Program-made: the position numbers and the translations under genes
Assembly: GCA_937943625.1 (NCBI GenBank)
Contig: CALEAD010000010.1
Location: forward strand, 16,217 to 80,216
Origin: an uncultured Anaerolineae bacterium
GTDB lineage: Bacteria; Chloroflexota; Anaerolineae; Promineifilales; Promineifilaceae
DNA: 64,000 nucleotides
Direction of reading: 5' to 3'
In this document: positions 39,249-48,931 of the stretch, one piece after another
How positions within the stretch are numbered: the stretch's first letter is position 1
Layout: each line of letters starts with the position of its first letter
The notes under the pieces: generated by a model
Told to the model about the DNA's origin: nothing
What the model saw: the letters and a program-made list of their open reading frames with translations, nothing else
Databases searched by the model: none

Positions 39249-39396
39249 TCAAGTGGCTACATCAATCTTCACCTCCTCCTCCAACCGTTGCCGGCCGCGT
39301 GCCCGAAAACTCGCTCCCTGAATCACCAACACCTCCACATGATGCGCCAGCCGGTCCAACCCCGCCGCCGCCAGCAACGGATTACCAAACAAGCCC
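39249..39396 (-). pseudogene. IS21-type IstB C-terminal remnant
   Basis: Minus-strand translation GLFGNPLLAAAGLDRLAHHVEVLVIQGASFRARGRQRLEEEVKIDVAT*. Confidence 0.65.
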
Positions 39397-39462
39397 GGCC
39401 ACTCATGTTAGCGGCCGAGCTAAATGAAGACGAACGGCCGAATTAAATCAAAGAACGATGGG

Positions 39463-39496
39463 CAAAAAAAACGGGCTGCTGGAGCAGCCCGTTTTC
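39463..39496 (-). terminator. Intrinsic terminator downstream of the ATPase gene
   Basis: acgggctgct-gg-agcagcccgt flanked by A8/T4 (T8 on the minus strand). Confidence 0.75.
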
Positions 39497-39514
39497 CATC
39501 CCTAGACCAGGGGT

Positions 39515-40321
39515 TCAGTTCCGGTCCATGTCGGCGATAACCTTGCGAATGGTGGTTTCGTCAATCACCTCCTTCTTATCAATCATGCCCGCCAGAAGGG
39601 CCGTCGTACAAACCAGGTTAATCTGACGGGGGACCCCCTTGGTGTAATCAAAGATACGCGCCATGGCATCGTCAGTAAAAAGGGGGGTTCCGTGGTGGCC
39701 GGCCAATTGCAGGTGATGCTTGATGTAAGCGATGCAGTTTTGCAGGTCGAGGGGCGGCAGATGGTAGCGCACCGAGAGGCGCTGGTAGAAGGCCTGGTTG
39801 GTCGAAAGGCGTAGCAGGTCACGCAAGTTGGGCTGACCCACCAGGACAAGGGCGGCCAGAGATTGACTATCCATTTGGTCGGCAATAAGCAGGCGAAACT
39901 GCTCAAAAGCGTGGGGTGGCAAAAGATGTGCCTCATCAATGACCAACAGGGGGAAGCGGCGCTTGCTCTGGGTCAGGTCGGCCAGGGCAGCGCGGATGGC
40001 GGCCACTTGACGCGGACGGCTGAAGGGGGGCTGATGGTGCAGCGCCGCCAGGATGTCGCGGTAGAGACCGGCCATGCCGACCGTCGGGTTTGACAGATAA
40101 AGAACCAGAAAGCGATTCGGGTCGAGACGGGCCGTGAAGGCGCGCATGGCGGTGGATTTGCCAGCGCCGATGTCGCCGGTAACCAGACCTAGCCCTTGCT
40201 GGCGCAGCAGAAAGGTCAGGCGGGCGGCCATCTCCTGCTGGGGCTGGCTGACAAAGAGGTCATCGGGGGCGATGTCACGTTCAAAAGGCAGACGGGTGAA
40301 GCCATAAAACTCCTGATACAT
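39515..40321 (-). CDS. ExeA/TniB-like AAA ATPase of a transposition module
   Basis: MYQEFYGFTRLPFERD, GDIGAGKSTAMRAF Walker A, LLVIDEAHLLP Walker B. Confidence 0.88.
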   Translation of the reverse strand: MYQEFYGFTRLPFERDIAPDDLFVSQPQQEMAARLTFLLRQQGLGLVTGDIGAGKSTAMRAFTARLDPNRFLVLYLSNPTVGMAGLYRDILAALHHQPPFSRPRQVAAIRAALADLTQSKRRFPLLVIDEAHLLPPHAFEQFRLLIADQMDSQSLAALVLVGQPNLRDLLRLSTNQAFYQRLSVRYHLPPLDLQNCIAYIKHHLQLAGHHGTPLFTDDAMARIFDYTKGVPRQINLVCTTALLAGMIDKKEVIDETTIRKVIADMDRN

Positions 40322-40323
40322 GG

Positions 40324-41711
40324 TTAGTTTTCCTCCATTTCTTCTGGTTGGGGGGTCGAGTTGTCCAACAGGCGGGCAAATTGCAAGTCGCCGGCTTCCT
40401 GTTGGCGCAGCTGCTGGTATTCAGCGCGCAAAGCGGCCAGGTAATCGAGCGATGATTTGGCCGGGGGTGGCGCTGGTGGGTCAGTGACCAGGCGCTGCAC
40501 CGCCAGGCGCCGCTGCCGCCCCTGGGTCACCATGACAGCCCTTCCCAGGTGACGGCCGTCCAGGTAGAGGTCCAGTTGGGAGAGGTCGAAGGGGTCGAAG
40601 CGCAATTCCAGGGTGCGGCCCGCCAGATGGGCATCCACCCGGTAGGTATTGCCCTGCAGGGCAATCGTCGCGTCCTTGCGCACCTTGCGCGTCTCGCGCC
40701 AGAGAAAGGCCGTTTGTAACGCGCGGGCATCGACGGTGCGGACCTGGTCCAGGCCAGCCTGGAAGCGGGCAAGCGGCGTCTGGTCGGTTTCGCGATGCTC
40801 ACGCCGGTGGTAGATGCAGTCCAGCCAGGCCCAAAACGATTCATTGAGTTCGGCCAGGGTCGCAATCTGGGAGACCTCGACTTCAGGCATAAATTGTAGG
40901 CGAACCGTTTCGAAGAAACGCTCCTGTTTGCCTTTGACTCCGGCGAGTAGGGGGCCGTTTGGATACGCTGGATGCCCAGGGTGGCGCAGGCAGCGGCGAA
41001 CTGGTTCGCCGAATAAACTTGACCGTTGTCCACGTAGATAGCCTGGGGCACCCCGCGCCGCAAAACCGCCACCTTCAGGACCCGCTCCAGGCGGGGCAGC
41101 GCTTCATCCCAGAAAAATTCGGCGTGGGGCACCAGACGGCTGTGGTCGTCCAGAAAACAGAAGAGGTGGGCCCGCCGCTTCTTGCCCGCCACCTCCGGGT
41201 CAGGCAGCCACGGCCCCACCATCGCGTCCCCTTGCCAGAGGGAATTGCTGTGTTCCCGTTCAAAACGGCGATAGGCGCGGCTGGCCTGGCCGAGTAGGCG
41301 ACGGCTGTGGCCGCGCTGGCGCAGTTGGGTGGTTAAGGTATGGGCGTTGATAGGCTGGCCCAGCTTGAGGTTCGGGTCGCGTTGCAACAATTCCACCAGC
41401 ATAGGCGTCGTCCGCGCTGGCTGTTCGGCGCGCAGGGCGATGGCCGCTGCCAAGACCTCTGGCGGAAAGGCGCGGACCGCGCCCTTATCGGCGCGGGACT
41501 GGGGGCGCAAAGCGTCAAAGCCGCCTGCCCGGTAGAGCGCCAGATAGCGGCGCAGGGTCGAAACGCTGACGCGGCCGCGGCGGGAGTAAGGAATCTGGTA
41601 CGTTTTGCCGGCGACCTGGCGCAAGCTCGCCTCCAGTTGGCCGGGGTGTTTGGCGACGAAGAGTTTTCCCCATCCTACCGCATTCTGTTCGATGCCAACA
41701 CGCGCCATCAC
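40324..41711 (-). pseudogene. Mu/rve-type DDE transposase, frameshifted near SPESKGKQERFFETV
   Basis: N-terminal HTH and WQGDAMVGPWL..FLDDHSRLVPHAEF in one frame; KGKQERFFETVRLQFMPEVEVSQIATLAELNESF in the -1 frame. Confidence 0.8.
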
Positions 41712-41912
41712 CTGCCCACAGACACCTGCGCCATCATTGGCAGTACCCTGACGCGGCGACTGATAAAGGGGTATAATCCGGCAAAATGAGTAAACGCTGA
41801 GTGAGTTAGTTGGTTGGTTAGTTGGTTAGTGAATCAACCGGTAACAACCAATCAATGTTCCCAAACGAACAAAGTGGTTACAGACAACAGAAAGGAGAGA
41901 AAATAGATAACT

Positions 41913-42758
41913 ATGAGCAACACTGAACTCCGTATTGACGCCCTGCTGCCGGCCGACATGGCGCGCAAAGCAGAATACGTTGGCGTCAGCAAATCTGAAG
42001 CGCCTATTCTAAGCATGTTTTCTCTGTCGGTATTGGCCGGCGCCTTCATATCCATGGGAGCCATTTTTGCCACCACGGTCACCGCTGGCACATCTGGTGA
42101 ATGGCCATATGGCGTTACCCGCCTGCTGAGCGGCCTGGTCTTTTGCCTGGGGCTGATTCTGGTCATTGTGGGCGGCGCAGAGCTGTTCACTGGCAACAAC
42201 CTGATCGTGATGGCCTGGGCCAGTGGCAAGGTGACTACCCGCGCAATGCTACGTAACTGGGTCATTGTATACACGGGCAACTTTGTGGGGGCTATTGGAA
42301 CGGCCGTACTCATCTTCCTGAGCAAACAATACACCTTTGGCGGCGGGACTGTTGGTCGTGCCGCCCTCAGCATTGCCAACAGCAAATCTGGGCTGGATTT
42401 CTTCCAGGCGCTGGTTCTTGGCATCCTGTGCAACGCCCTGGTTTGCCTGGCCGTCTGGCTTACCTTCAGCGCCCGCAGCACCGTGGACAAAATCGCCGCC
42501 ATCATCTTCCCCATTACCGCTTTCGTCGCTGCCGGCTTTGAGCACAGCATTGCCAATATGTATTTCATCCCAATTGGCCTGTTCATCAACATGTTCGATC
42601 CCACCTTCACCGCTGCCACCGGCCTGGATTTGCCTCACCTGACCTGGGGCGCATTTTTTATCAACAACCTCATTCCGGTCACCATTGGCAATATCATCGG
42701 CGGCACGGTACTGGTAGCGGCCGTTTATTGGTCCGTGTTCTTGCGCGGCAAGAGATAA
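41913..42758 (+). CDS. Formate/nitrite transporter (FNT/FocA-NirC) family protein
   Basis: AELFTGNNLIVMAWASGKVT, GILCNALVCLAVWLTFSARS, EHSIANMYFIPIGLF motifs. Confidence 0.93.
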   Translation: MSNTELRIDALLPADMARKAEYVGVSKSEAPILSMFSLSVLAGAFISMGAIFATTVTAGTSGEWPYGVTRLLSGLVFCLGLILVIVGGAELFTGNNLIVMAWASGKVTTRAMLRNWVIVYTGNFVGAIGTAVLIFLSKQYTFGGGTVGRAALSIANSKSGLDFFQALVLGILCNALVCLAVWLTFSARSTVDKIAAIIFPITAFVAAGFEHSIANMYFIPIGLFINMFDPTFTAATGLDLPHLTWGAFFINNLIPVTIGNIIGGTVLVAAVYWSVFLRGKR

Positions 42759-42765
42759 CAATTTA

Positions 42766-42872
42766 GGGCATGGTTCATCTTCTCTAGAAACGGTGTTTGA
42801 CAAATTTCTGACCAAAGCAGTCTGCGGTCCACAGTCTGCGGTCAAATTCCAAAGGTCGCTTGAACCATGCCC
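42766..42872 (+). mobile_element. MITE-like element (family A) with perfect 12-bp TIRs and 6-bp TSD
   Basis: gggcatggttca ... tgaaccatgccc, flanked by aattta at 42760-42765 and 42873-42878. Confidence 0.85.
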
Positions 42873-42912
42873 AATTTAGGGATTAAAAAATAGAAACTGG
42901 AGACTAAGACCC

Positions 42913-43143
42913 ATGAAAGCTTACATTCTGATCAATATCCGCGTTGGCAGCGTAAGCGAAGTCGTGCGCCACCTGCGCCGCGTGCCAAACGTTGTTGAGG
43001 CAAACATGACCTTTGGCCCCTATGATGCTGTAGCCATTGTAGAATCAGACGATGTCAATCACCTGGGACGTATCCTCGCCGATGAAATTCAGCCCATTCC
43101 CGGCATCACCGAAACGCTCACCTGCCTGGCAGTGCAGGTGTAG
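42913..43143 (+). CDS. Stand-alone Lrp/AsnC ligand-binding (RAM) domain protein
   Basis: AYILINIRVGSVSEVVRHLRRVPNVVEANMTFGPYDAVAIVE. Confidence 0.85.
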   Translation: MKAYILINIRVGSVSEVVRHLRRVPNVVEANMTFGPYDAVAIVESDDVNHLGRILADEIQPIPGITETLTCLAVQV

Positions 43144-43242
43144 CCACGCGCCATCAAGACCCAAGGGTTTCTCTGCAAACTGCTGACCGCTGACCGCCGA
43201 GCAGACTACAGAATATTCCTGGCCGTCGGCGGTCAGCAGTCT

Positions 43243-44052
43243 GTGGTTGGCGGTCATTTTCATGGGAGACTTCATGAAATTAGCAGCGGCAAAGGGGGCG
43301 TAAGCAAAACCACGCTGGCGGCGCTGCCGGCGCAGGTGTACGCCGACCAGGGAAGGGACGTGCTGGCGGTAGACGCTGAGCCGGCGCCCTGCCTGGCGGG
43401 CGCGCTGGGCTTTCCACCTGAGCTGCGCGCCAGGCTCAGCCCTATTGCGGAAATGAATGCGCTCATTGCAGAACGCACTGGCGCCAAACCAGGTACAGTG
43501 GGCGGCTTTTTCACCCTCAACCCGCGCGTGGATGATCTGCCAGAACGGTTTAGCGTCAAGCATCGCGGCGTGCGGCTGCCGGAAATGGGCGCCGTAGACC
43601 TGGGCGGGCGCGGCTGCATTTGCCCAGAAAGCGCCATGTTAAAGACGCTCTTCACCCACCTGCCCTTCGGCGATGACGAGGTGCTGATTCTGGATATGTA
43701 CGCAGGGGTGGAGCATTTGGGGCGCGCGACGGTGGATTTTGTGGACACCATGATCATTGTCGCGGAGCCAACAAAGCGGAGTTTGGGCACAGCCGGGCAA
43801 ATTAAAAAGCTCGCCCACGACATTGGCCTGACGCGGCTGTGGCTGATGGGCAATAAAGTGCGCAATGAGGAGGAAGCTGCCTTCTTGCACGCAAACACGC
43901 CTGGCCTCCCTATCCTCGGCATTCTCCCCGCCGACCCGGCTGTGCAAGAGGCTGAGCGCCTGGGTACGGCCGTTTATGACCACGTACCGGCTTTGCGACA
44001 GGCTGCCGCAAAATTAGCCGCAAAATTAGCGCAGGACTACTTGACCACTTGA
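43243..44052 (+). CDS. CooC/MinD-type P-loop ATPase with aberrant N-terminus (probable frameshift at start)
   Basis: SGKGGVSKTTLA, DMYAGVEHLGRATVDFVDTMIIVAEPT..; ATG AAA TTA GCA start is out of frame with the P-loop. Confidence 0.75.
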   Translation: MVGGHFHGRLHEISSGKGGVSKTTLAALPAQVYADQGRDVLAVDAEPAPCLAGALGFPPELRARLSPIAEMNALIAERTGAKPGTVGGFFTLNPRVDDLPERFSVKHRGVRLPEMGAVDLGGRGCICPESAMLKTLFTHLPFGDDEVLILDMYAGVEHLGRATVDFVDTMIIVAEPTKRSLGTAGQIKKLAHDIGLTRLWLMGNKVRNEEEAAFLHANTPGLPILGILPADPAVQEAERLGTAVYDHVPALRQAAAKLAAKLAQDYLTT

Positions 44053-44098
44053 CCACCGGACCACTTGACTACTGGACTACTTGACTGCAAGACTAGAG
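44035..44098 (+). repeat. Eight tandem octamers GACYACTT-like
   Basis: GACTACTT GACCACTT GACCACCG GACCACTT GACTACTG GACTACTT GACTGCAA GACTAGAG. Confidence 0.85.
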
Positions 44099-44114
44099 AG
44101 TGGAGACAAAAGAG

Positions 44115-44902
44115 TTGACAACCACCATCGCCCTGGCAGGCAAAGGCGGCGTGGGCAAAGCCACCGTCGCCGCCATGATCATCAAATACCTGGCTCATAC
44201 GCAGCCCGGTGCCATCCTGGCCATTGACGCTGACCCAGCAGCAACCTGAATATGGTGCTGGGGCTGGAGCTGGAATGGAAGGTAGGCGACATCCGCGCAG
44301 GGATGCTGAGCAAGGTCAAAGAGTCTCTGTTGGCGGACGGCGCGGCAATGGACAGCATTGATGGCGGGCTGACCAAACGTGAATATCTCAATTATGAGAT
44401 ACGTTCAGCCATTGCCGAAGGCGACCGGGTAGATCTGATTGCCATGGGGCGCTCCGAAAGGCCGGGCTGTTACTGCGCCGTCAACCACAATTTGCGTGAA
44501 GTGGTAGACGCCATCAGCAAAAATTATCGTTACGTAGTGATAGACAACGAAGCGGGCATGGAACACCTCAGCCACCGCACCACGCGCGGCGTGCAGCACC
44601 TGATACTGGTCAGCGACCCCACGCAGCGGGGCATTGTCGCCGCCGAGCGCATTGCTTCTTTCCGGCACGAGCTGGATATTCGTATCGAAAATACCTATCT
44701 GGTGCTCAATCGCCTGCACGGTGACCTGCCAGAACCCTTACAGCAGCGCATTGGCCGGATGGATATTCCGCTCCTGGGCATCATTCTCGATGATGCGGAG
44801 CTGGCAGCGTTTGAATACAATGCACGGCCGTTTCTCGAACTGCCCGACCATTCACCCGTGTATACGGCCGTTGCCGACATGCTGCGCACCATTGGCCTCT
44901 AG
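44115..44902 (+). pseudogene. Second CooC/MinD-type ATPase, frameshifted after AIDADPA
   Basis: LTTTIALAGKGGVGKATVAAM..AILAIDADPAAT* then NMVLGLELEWKVGDIRAGML.. in another frame. Confidence 0.8.
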
Positions 44903-44906
44903 CCCC

Positions 44907-47900
44907 ATGCGCCCCCCTGCGCCGCGCTTCCCTGCACCATTTTCATTGCCCCAGCCCGGGCAAATACACCGCCTGGGCGCGGGCGTGCTGCTTTTCTTAC
45001 TGGCACTGCCGGCGCTATTTCCCCTCTTCAGCCGTCAGCTTAGCGACGGCTATGACAACGTATTTCACCTGTGGCGCGCCGTCCAAATAGAGGCGCTGCT
45101 GCGCGAAGGGGCGTTGTACAGCCGCTGGGCGCCACACATGGCGCAAGGATTTGGCTATCCCCTCTTTCAGTTTCAGGCGCCGCTTTCCGCCTACGCCGCC
45201 GCGGTGCTGCACCTGCTGGGGCTGGATTGGCCGCTGGCGCTAAACGCCACCTTTGCCCTGACGCTGCTGCTTTCAGCAGGCAGCATGGCGCTGCTGGGGC
45301 GGGCGCTATGGGGCGAAATGGGTGGGTGGCTAACGGCCGTAGCCTATCTCTACGCACCTTACCATGCCTACGTCGTTTTCTATCGCGGTAGCCTTTCCGA
45401 AAGCACAGCCTGGGTTTTTGCGCCGTTGGTCTTGTGGGGTATGTGGGTGTGGGTACATCAGGGAGAGCGCATGGGGTTGGCAACGGCCGTTTTCGCCCAG
45501 ATTGCCCTCATGCTCAGCCACGAACCCACCGCCTACGCCTTGTATCCCCTGTTTTTGCTCTGGCCGCTGGCCGCCGCGCCAACGGCCATGTGGCGACAGC
45601 GCCTTCTTCATTACCTGCCCTTGCTGCTAGGGCTGACTGGCAGCGCCTTCTTCTGGCTGCCAGCGCTGCTCGAGCGCCGCTTCGTACAGTTCCAGCGCAT
45701 TGCCAGCGACTGGCCCTTCCGCTACTTCGACAACTTCCTGCCCCTGGGCGAACTGCTGGCACTGCCCCGTCGCGCCGACCCCCTCTGGTTCAACGATTGG
45801 CCGCCGCGCGCCCTGGGCGGGCTGCTGCTGGCGCTGGCGGCAGTAGGGCTGCTGCTGGCCTGGCAGCGCCGGCGATCCTTGCGTCCCCTGCTGCTCCTGT
45901 TGGCGCTGGCGTTGGGCGGCTACAGCTTCATGACCCTGCCCGCCAGCGAAGTGCTCTGGCGAGCGCTACCGCCGCTACAAGCCTTCACCCCCTGGCGCTT
46001 TGTCACCCAGGCCAGCCTGTGCGCGGCGCTGCTTGTGGGCGGGCTGGCGCTGAATTCCGCGCGCGGCTGGCGGCAGGCCGTCAGCTATGGCACACTGGCG
46101 CTGCTGCTGCTGGCGCACCTGGGCTGGTTTGTGCCGCGCCACACTCCGGCTCCGGCAGATACCAGTCTGGCGGGCATGATCGCCTGGGAAGCGGCCAGCG
46201 GCACACTGGGCACAACCGCCAAAAATGAGCTGCTGCCTATCTGGGTCCAAAATGTCACGTCGCCGCCAACGGCCGTTGCCCCCTGGCAGGCGCGTCTTGA
46301 CCCTGCTACCCTGCCCGATGGCGCCGTGCTGCACCGCGCCACCTATGCGCCACTGCACGCCACCATTGAGCTGGAAACGGCCGTACCCTTCACCGCTACC
46401 TACCAAGCCCTCTACTTCCCCGGCTGGCAGGCCACGCTCAACGGCACGGCCGTTGCCATTGCCCCTACGCCGCAAAGCGGCCTGATAACCATCCCTATCC
46501 CTGCCGGACGGCACACCCTGGCCGTGCGCTTTGGCGAAACGCCACTGCGCCAGGCGGCTAATGGGCTGTCCCTGCTGGCGTTGCTGGCGCTGGCTGGGGT
46601 GTTGTGGTGGGGCAAACGGCCGTTTGTGACACCAAATACCGACTATGCGCAAAATAAAGCGACCGTGTCGTTGCCCACGCTTCTAGGCGTAGCGACGCTG
46701 CTGCTGCTGGCGCGCCTGCTGCTGGAACTGCCCGCCCTCCCTCTGCGCCACAGCCGCCTACAGGCTGATGGGCAGCTCACTGGCCTGGCTGAGACGCAGC
46801 GCCACTTGTTTGGCGGGCAGGTCGCCTTACTCGGTTGGGACCCTATCGCCATGCGGCTGCGCGCCGATGAGCCGCTGCGCCTGAAGCTGTACTGGCGCGC
46901 CCTGCAGCCGCTAGCAACCGATTATCGCGTAGGCGTGGTGCTGGTAGACGCACAGGGGCGGCGCTGGTCAGAAGCGGGGCTGCGCGACGAGCGCTGGCAT
47001 CGCAATCCGCCCCCCACCCCTCTGTGGCCCACAGAGCAATACGTGACGACGGCCTATCTGGCAGATTTGCTGCCGGGCACACCGCCAGGCACATACCAGA
47101 TTCAGCTGAGCCTGTTTACGCGGGAAACGCTGGAACCGCTAACGGTAGCAACGGCCGTTGACCGGCCCATTGGTCCTTACCTCACCCTGGGCAGTGTGCA
47201 GGTGCTGCCGCCGCGCCGTCCGCCCACCGATTTGCGCCCGCAGTTTCCGCTGACGTTTACGGCAGGCGCGCTGCGCCTGTGGGGGGCGCAGGTAGACCGT
47301 GCCCAGGCTGCGCCAGGCGACCCGGCCCTGGTGACGCTGTTTTGGTCTGCCGCACCGCAGCAGGAAACGGCCGTTGCTCTGCGCCTGCTCGATGAACAAG
47401 AAATGGTAGTACACGAGTGGGCGCTGACGCTGCCGGCGCTGCCAGACGGCGTTTGGCGCAAACAGGTGCTGCTAAAATTGCCGCTGGCGCTGGCAAACGG
47501 CCGTTACACCTGGCAGCTTGGCGCAGCAAACGGCTCGGCCGTCACCTGGGGTAGCCTGGAAATCAATGCCCCCGCGCGCCAGATGAGCGCCCCGCCAATG
47601 GCGCAGCACGTGGGGCAAGCACTGGGGCAGGACGGCGCAGCACTGGCGACACTGGTAGGCTACACGGCTGCACCCGAAGCGCCACAGCCTGGGGAAACCC
47701 TCACACTCACGCTGGTCTGGCGCGCTGAGCAGGAGATGGCAGAAAGTTACCACGTTTTTGTCCATCTGCTAACCGCAGACGGCACATTGGTAGCCCAGGC
47801 AGATGGGCAGCCGGCAGGGTGGAGCCGGCCCACAACGGGCTGGCTGCCCGGAGAATATCTGCGCGACGTGCACGCGCTGCATCTGCCGGCTGACTTGCTG

Positions 47901-48011
47901 CCGGGGGAGTACACGCTACTGGTGGGGCTGTATGTGCCGGGAAACGGCCGTCTGACCACCGCCGATGGGCGCGATGCGCTGGCGCTAACGCCAATAAAAT
48001 TGGCTGAGTAA
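44907..48011 (+). CDS. Large polytopic membrane protein (YfhO/PTPS-related glycosyltransferase-like) with C-terminal soluble beta domains
   Basis: About 10 hydrophobic segments; LSDGYDNVFHLWRAVQIEALLREGALYSRWAPHMAQGFGYPLFQFQAPL. Confidence 0.8.
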   Translation: MRPPAPRFPAPFSLPQPGQIHRLGAGVLLFLLALPALFPLFSRQLSDGYDNVFHLWRAVQIEALLREGALYSRWAPHMAQGFGYPLFQFQAPLSAYAAAVLHLLGLDWPLALNATFALTLLLSAGSMALLGRALWGEMGGWLTAVAYLYAPYHAYVVFYRGSLSESTAWVFAPLVLWGMWVWVHQGERMGLATAVFAQIALMLSHEPTAYALYPLFLLWPLAAAPTAMWRQRLLHYLPLLLGLTGSAFFWLPALLERRFVQFQRIASDWPFRYFDNFLPLGELLALPRRADPLWFNDWPPRALGGLLLALAAVGLLLAWQRRRSLRPLLLLLALALGGYSFMTLPASEVLWRALPPLQAFTPWRFVTQASLCAALLVGGLALNSARGWRQAVSYGTLALLLLAHLGWFVPRHTPAPADTSLAGMIAWEAASGTLGTTAKNELLPIWVQNVTSPPTAVAPWQARLDPATLPDGAVLHRATYAPLHATIELETAVPFTATYQALYFPGWQATLNGTAVAIAPTPQSGLITIPIPAGRHTLAVRFGETPLRQAANGLSLLALLALAGVLWWGKRPFVTPNTDYAQNKATVSLPTLLGVATLLLLARLLLELPALPLRHSRLQADGQLTGLAETQRHLFGGQVALLGWDPIAMRLRADEPLRLKLYWRALQPLATDYRVGVVLVDAQGRRWSEAGLRDERWHRNPPPTPLWPTEQYVTTAYLADLLPGTPPGTYQIQLSLFTRETLEPLTVATAVDRPIGPYLTLGSVQVLPPRRPPTDLRPQFPLTFTAGALRLWGAQVDRAQAAPGDPALVTLFWSAAPQQETAVALRLLDEQEMVVHEWALTLPALPDGVWRKQVLLKLPLALANGRYTWQLGAANGSAVTWGSLEINAPARQMSAPPMAQHVGQALGQDGAALATLVGYTAAPEAPQPGETLTLTLVWRAEQEMAESYHVFVHLLTADGTLVAQADGQPAGWSRPTTGWLPGEYLRDVHALHLPADLLPGEYTLLVGLYVPGNGRLTTADGRDALALTPIKLAE

Positions 48012-48046
48012 CCACCCAGGTAACAAAATCAGGGGATAAACAAAAA

Positions 48047-48192
48047 GGCGTGGTTCACACTTTCTAGACTTTCTAGAAACGGCGCTTTACCATTTCCTGC
48101 CCGCAAGCAGTTGACGGCAGATCGCCCATCACTGGCAAAATCGCGGTCAGTAACCGGCGGTCAAATTTGTAAAGATCATCGGCAGCATGCCC
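48047..48192 (+). mobile_element. Degenerate family A MITE-like element
   Basis: ggcgtggttcac..tttctagaaacggcgctttacc..ggtcaaatttgtaaag..gcatgccc. Confidence 0.55.
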
Positions 48193-48239
48193 ATTTGTGC
48201 CAGAAGTGGACCGCTCAGCAACCAACAACGCGCGTATTA

Positions 48240-48872
48240 CTATGACGACCCCAGTAACAATTCTCGCAGCCGCGAGACTACCAGGGCCATAGCCACTTCA
48301 TTCTCTCCTCCGTGCGGAATAATGATGTCGGCAAACTGCTTGCTTGGCTCGACAAACTTCATGTGCATGGGGCGCACTGTCGTCAGGTATTGCTCAATCA
48401 CGGAATCAAGCGAACGGCCGCGTTCTTCCATATCCCGCTTCAAGCGGCGAATGAAGCGCACGTCGTCGGCTGTGTCCACAAAAATTTTAATATCCATCAG
48501 CTCGCGTAGCTTCCGTTTGGTGAAGATGAGAATGCCATCTACCAGGATAATGGGGCTGGGTTCTACCAAAACGGTATCGGCCGTGCGGCGGTGCAGCGTA
48601 AAGTCGTAGACGGGCACTTCTACTGGTTTACCCGCCAGCAGCATCTTGATGTGATGGATCAGCAGCTTGTTTTCCAGTGAGCGGGGATGATCATAGTTTT
48701 GCTGCTTGCGCTCTTCCAGCGTCAGGTGGGGATTGTCGCGGTAATAGGCATCGTGGGGTAAGTAGGCTACGGTGGATGCGCCGACAGCCCGCAGCACGTT
48801 ACGCGCCACGGTTGTTTTGCCTGAAGCCGTCCCCCCGGCAACGCCAAACACAATCGGTCGCTGTTTTTTCAT
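48240..48872 (-). CDS. udk: Uridine kinase
   Basis: FGVAGGTASGKTTVARNVL, DAYYRD, NYDHPRSLEN, PIILVDGILIF motifs. Confidence 0.92.
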   Translation of the reverse strand: MKKQRPIVFGVAGGTASGKTTVARNVLRAVGASTVAYLPHDAYYRDNPHLTLEERKQQNYDHPRSLENKLLIHHIKMLLAGKPVEVPVYDFTLHRRTADTVLVEPSPIILVDGILIFTKRKLRELMDIKIFVDTADDVRFIRRLKRDMEERGRSLDSVIEQYLTTVRPMHMKFVEPSKQFADIIIPHGGENEVAMALVVSRLRELLLGSS

Positions 48873-48931
48873 AAACGCCCTTGTCTGGGTTGTGTTGTCT
48901 CCTGCGCGGCTAAATGAGGCGTGCAGCAGAC

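Noticed and set aside
40835-40920. Programmed -1 frameshift in the transposase (tca aag gca / aaa ggc aaa)
   Set aside because: The heptamer G TCA AAG does not fit X XXY YYZ and no strong downstream structure is obvious; a one-base deletion is simpler, though intact copies should be checked.
41660-41789. Host gene fragment interrupted by the transposon (ILFDANTRHHLPTDTCAIIGSTLTRRLIKGYNPAK)
   Set aside because: Short, no recognisable family, and the transposon right end is not defined; cannot be supported.
44041-44098. CRISPR array suspicion from the octamer repeats
   Set aside because: Units are 8 bp with no spacers, and no cas genes are nearby; a simple tandem array.
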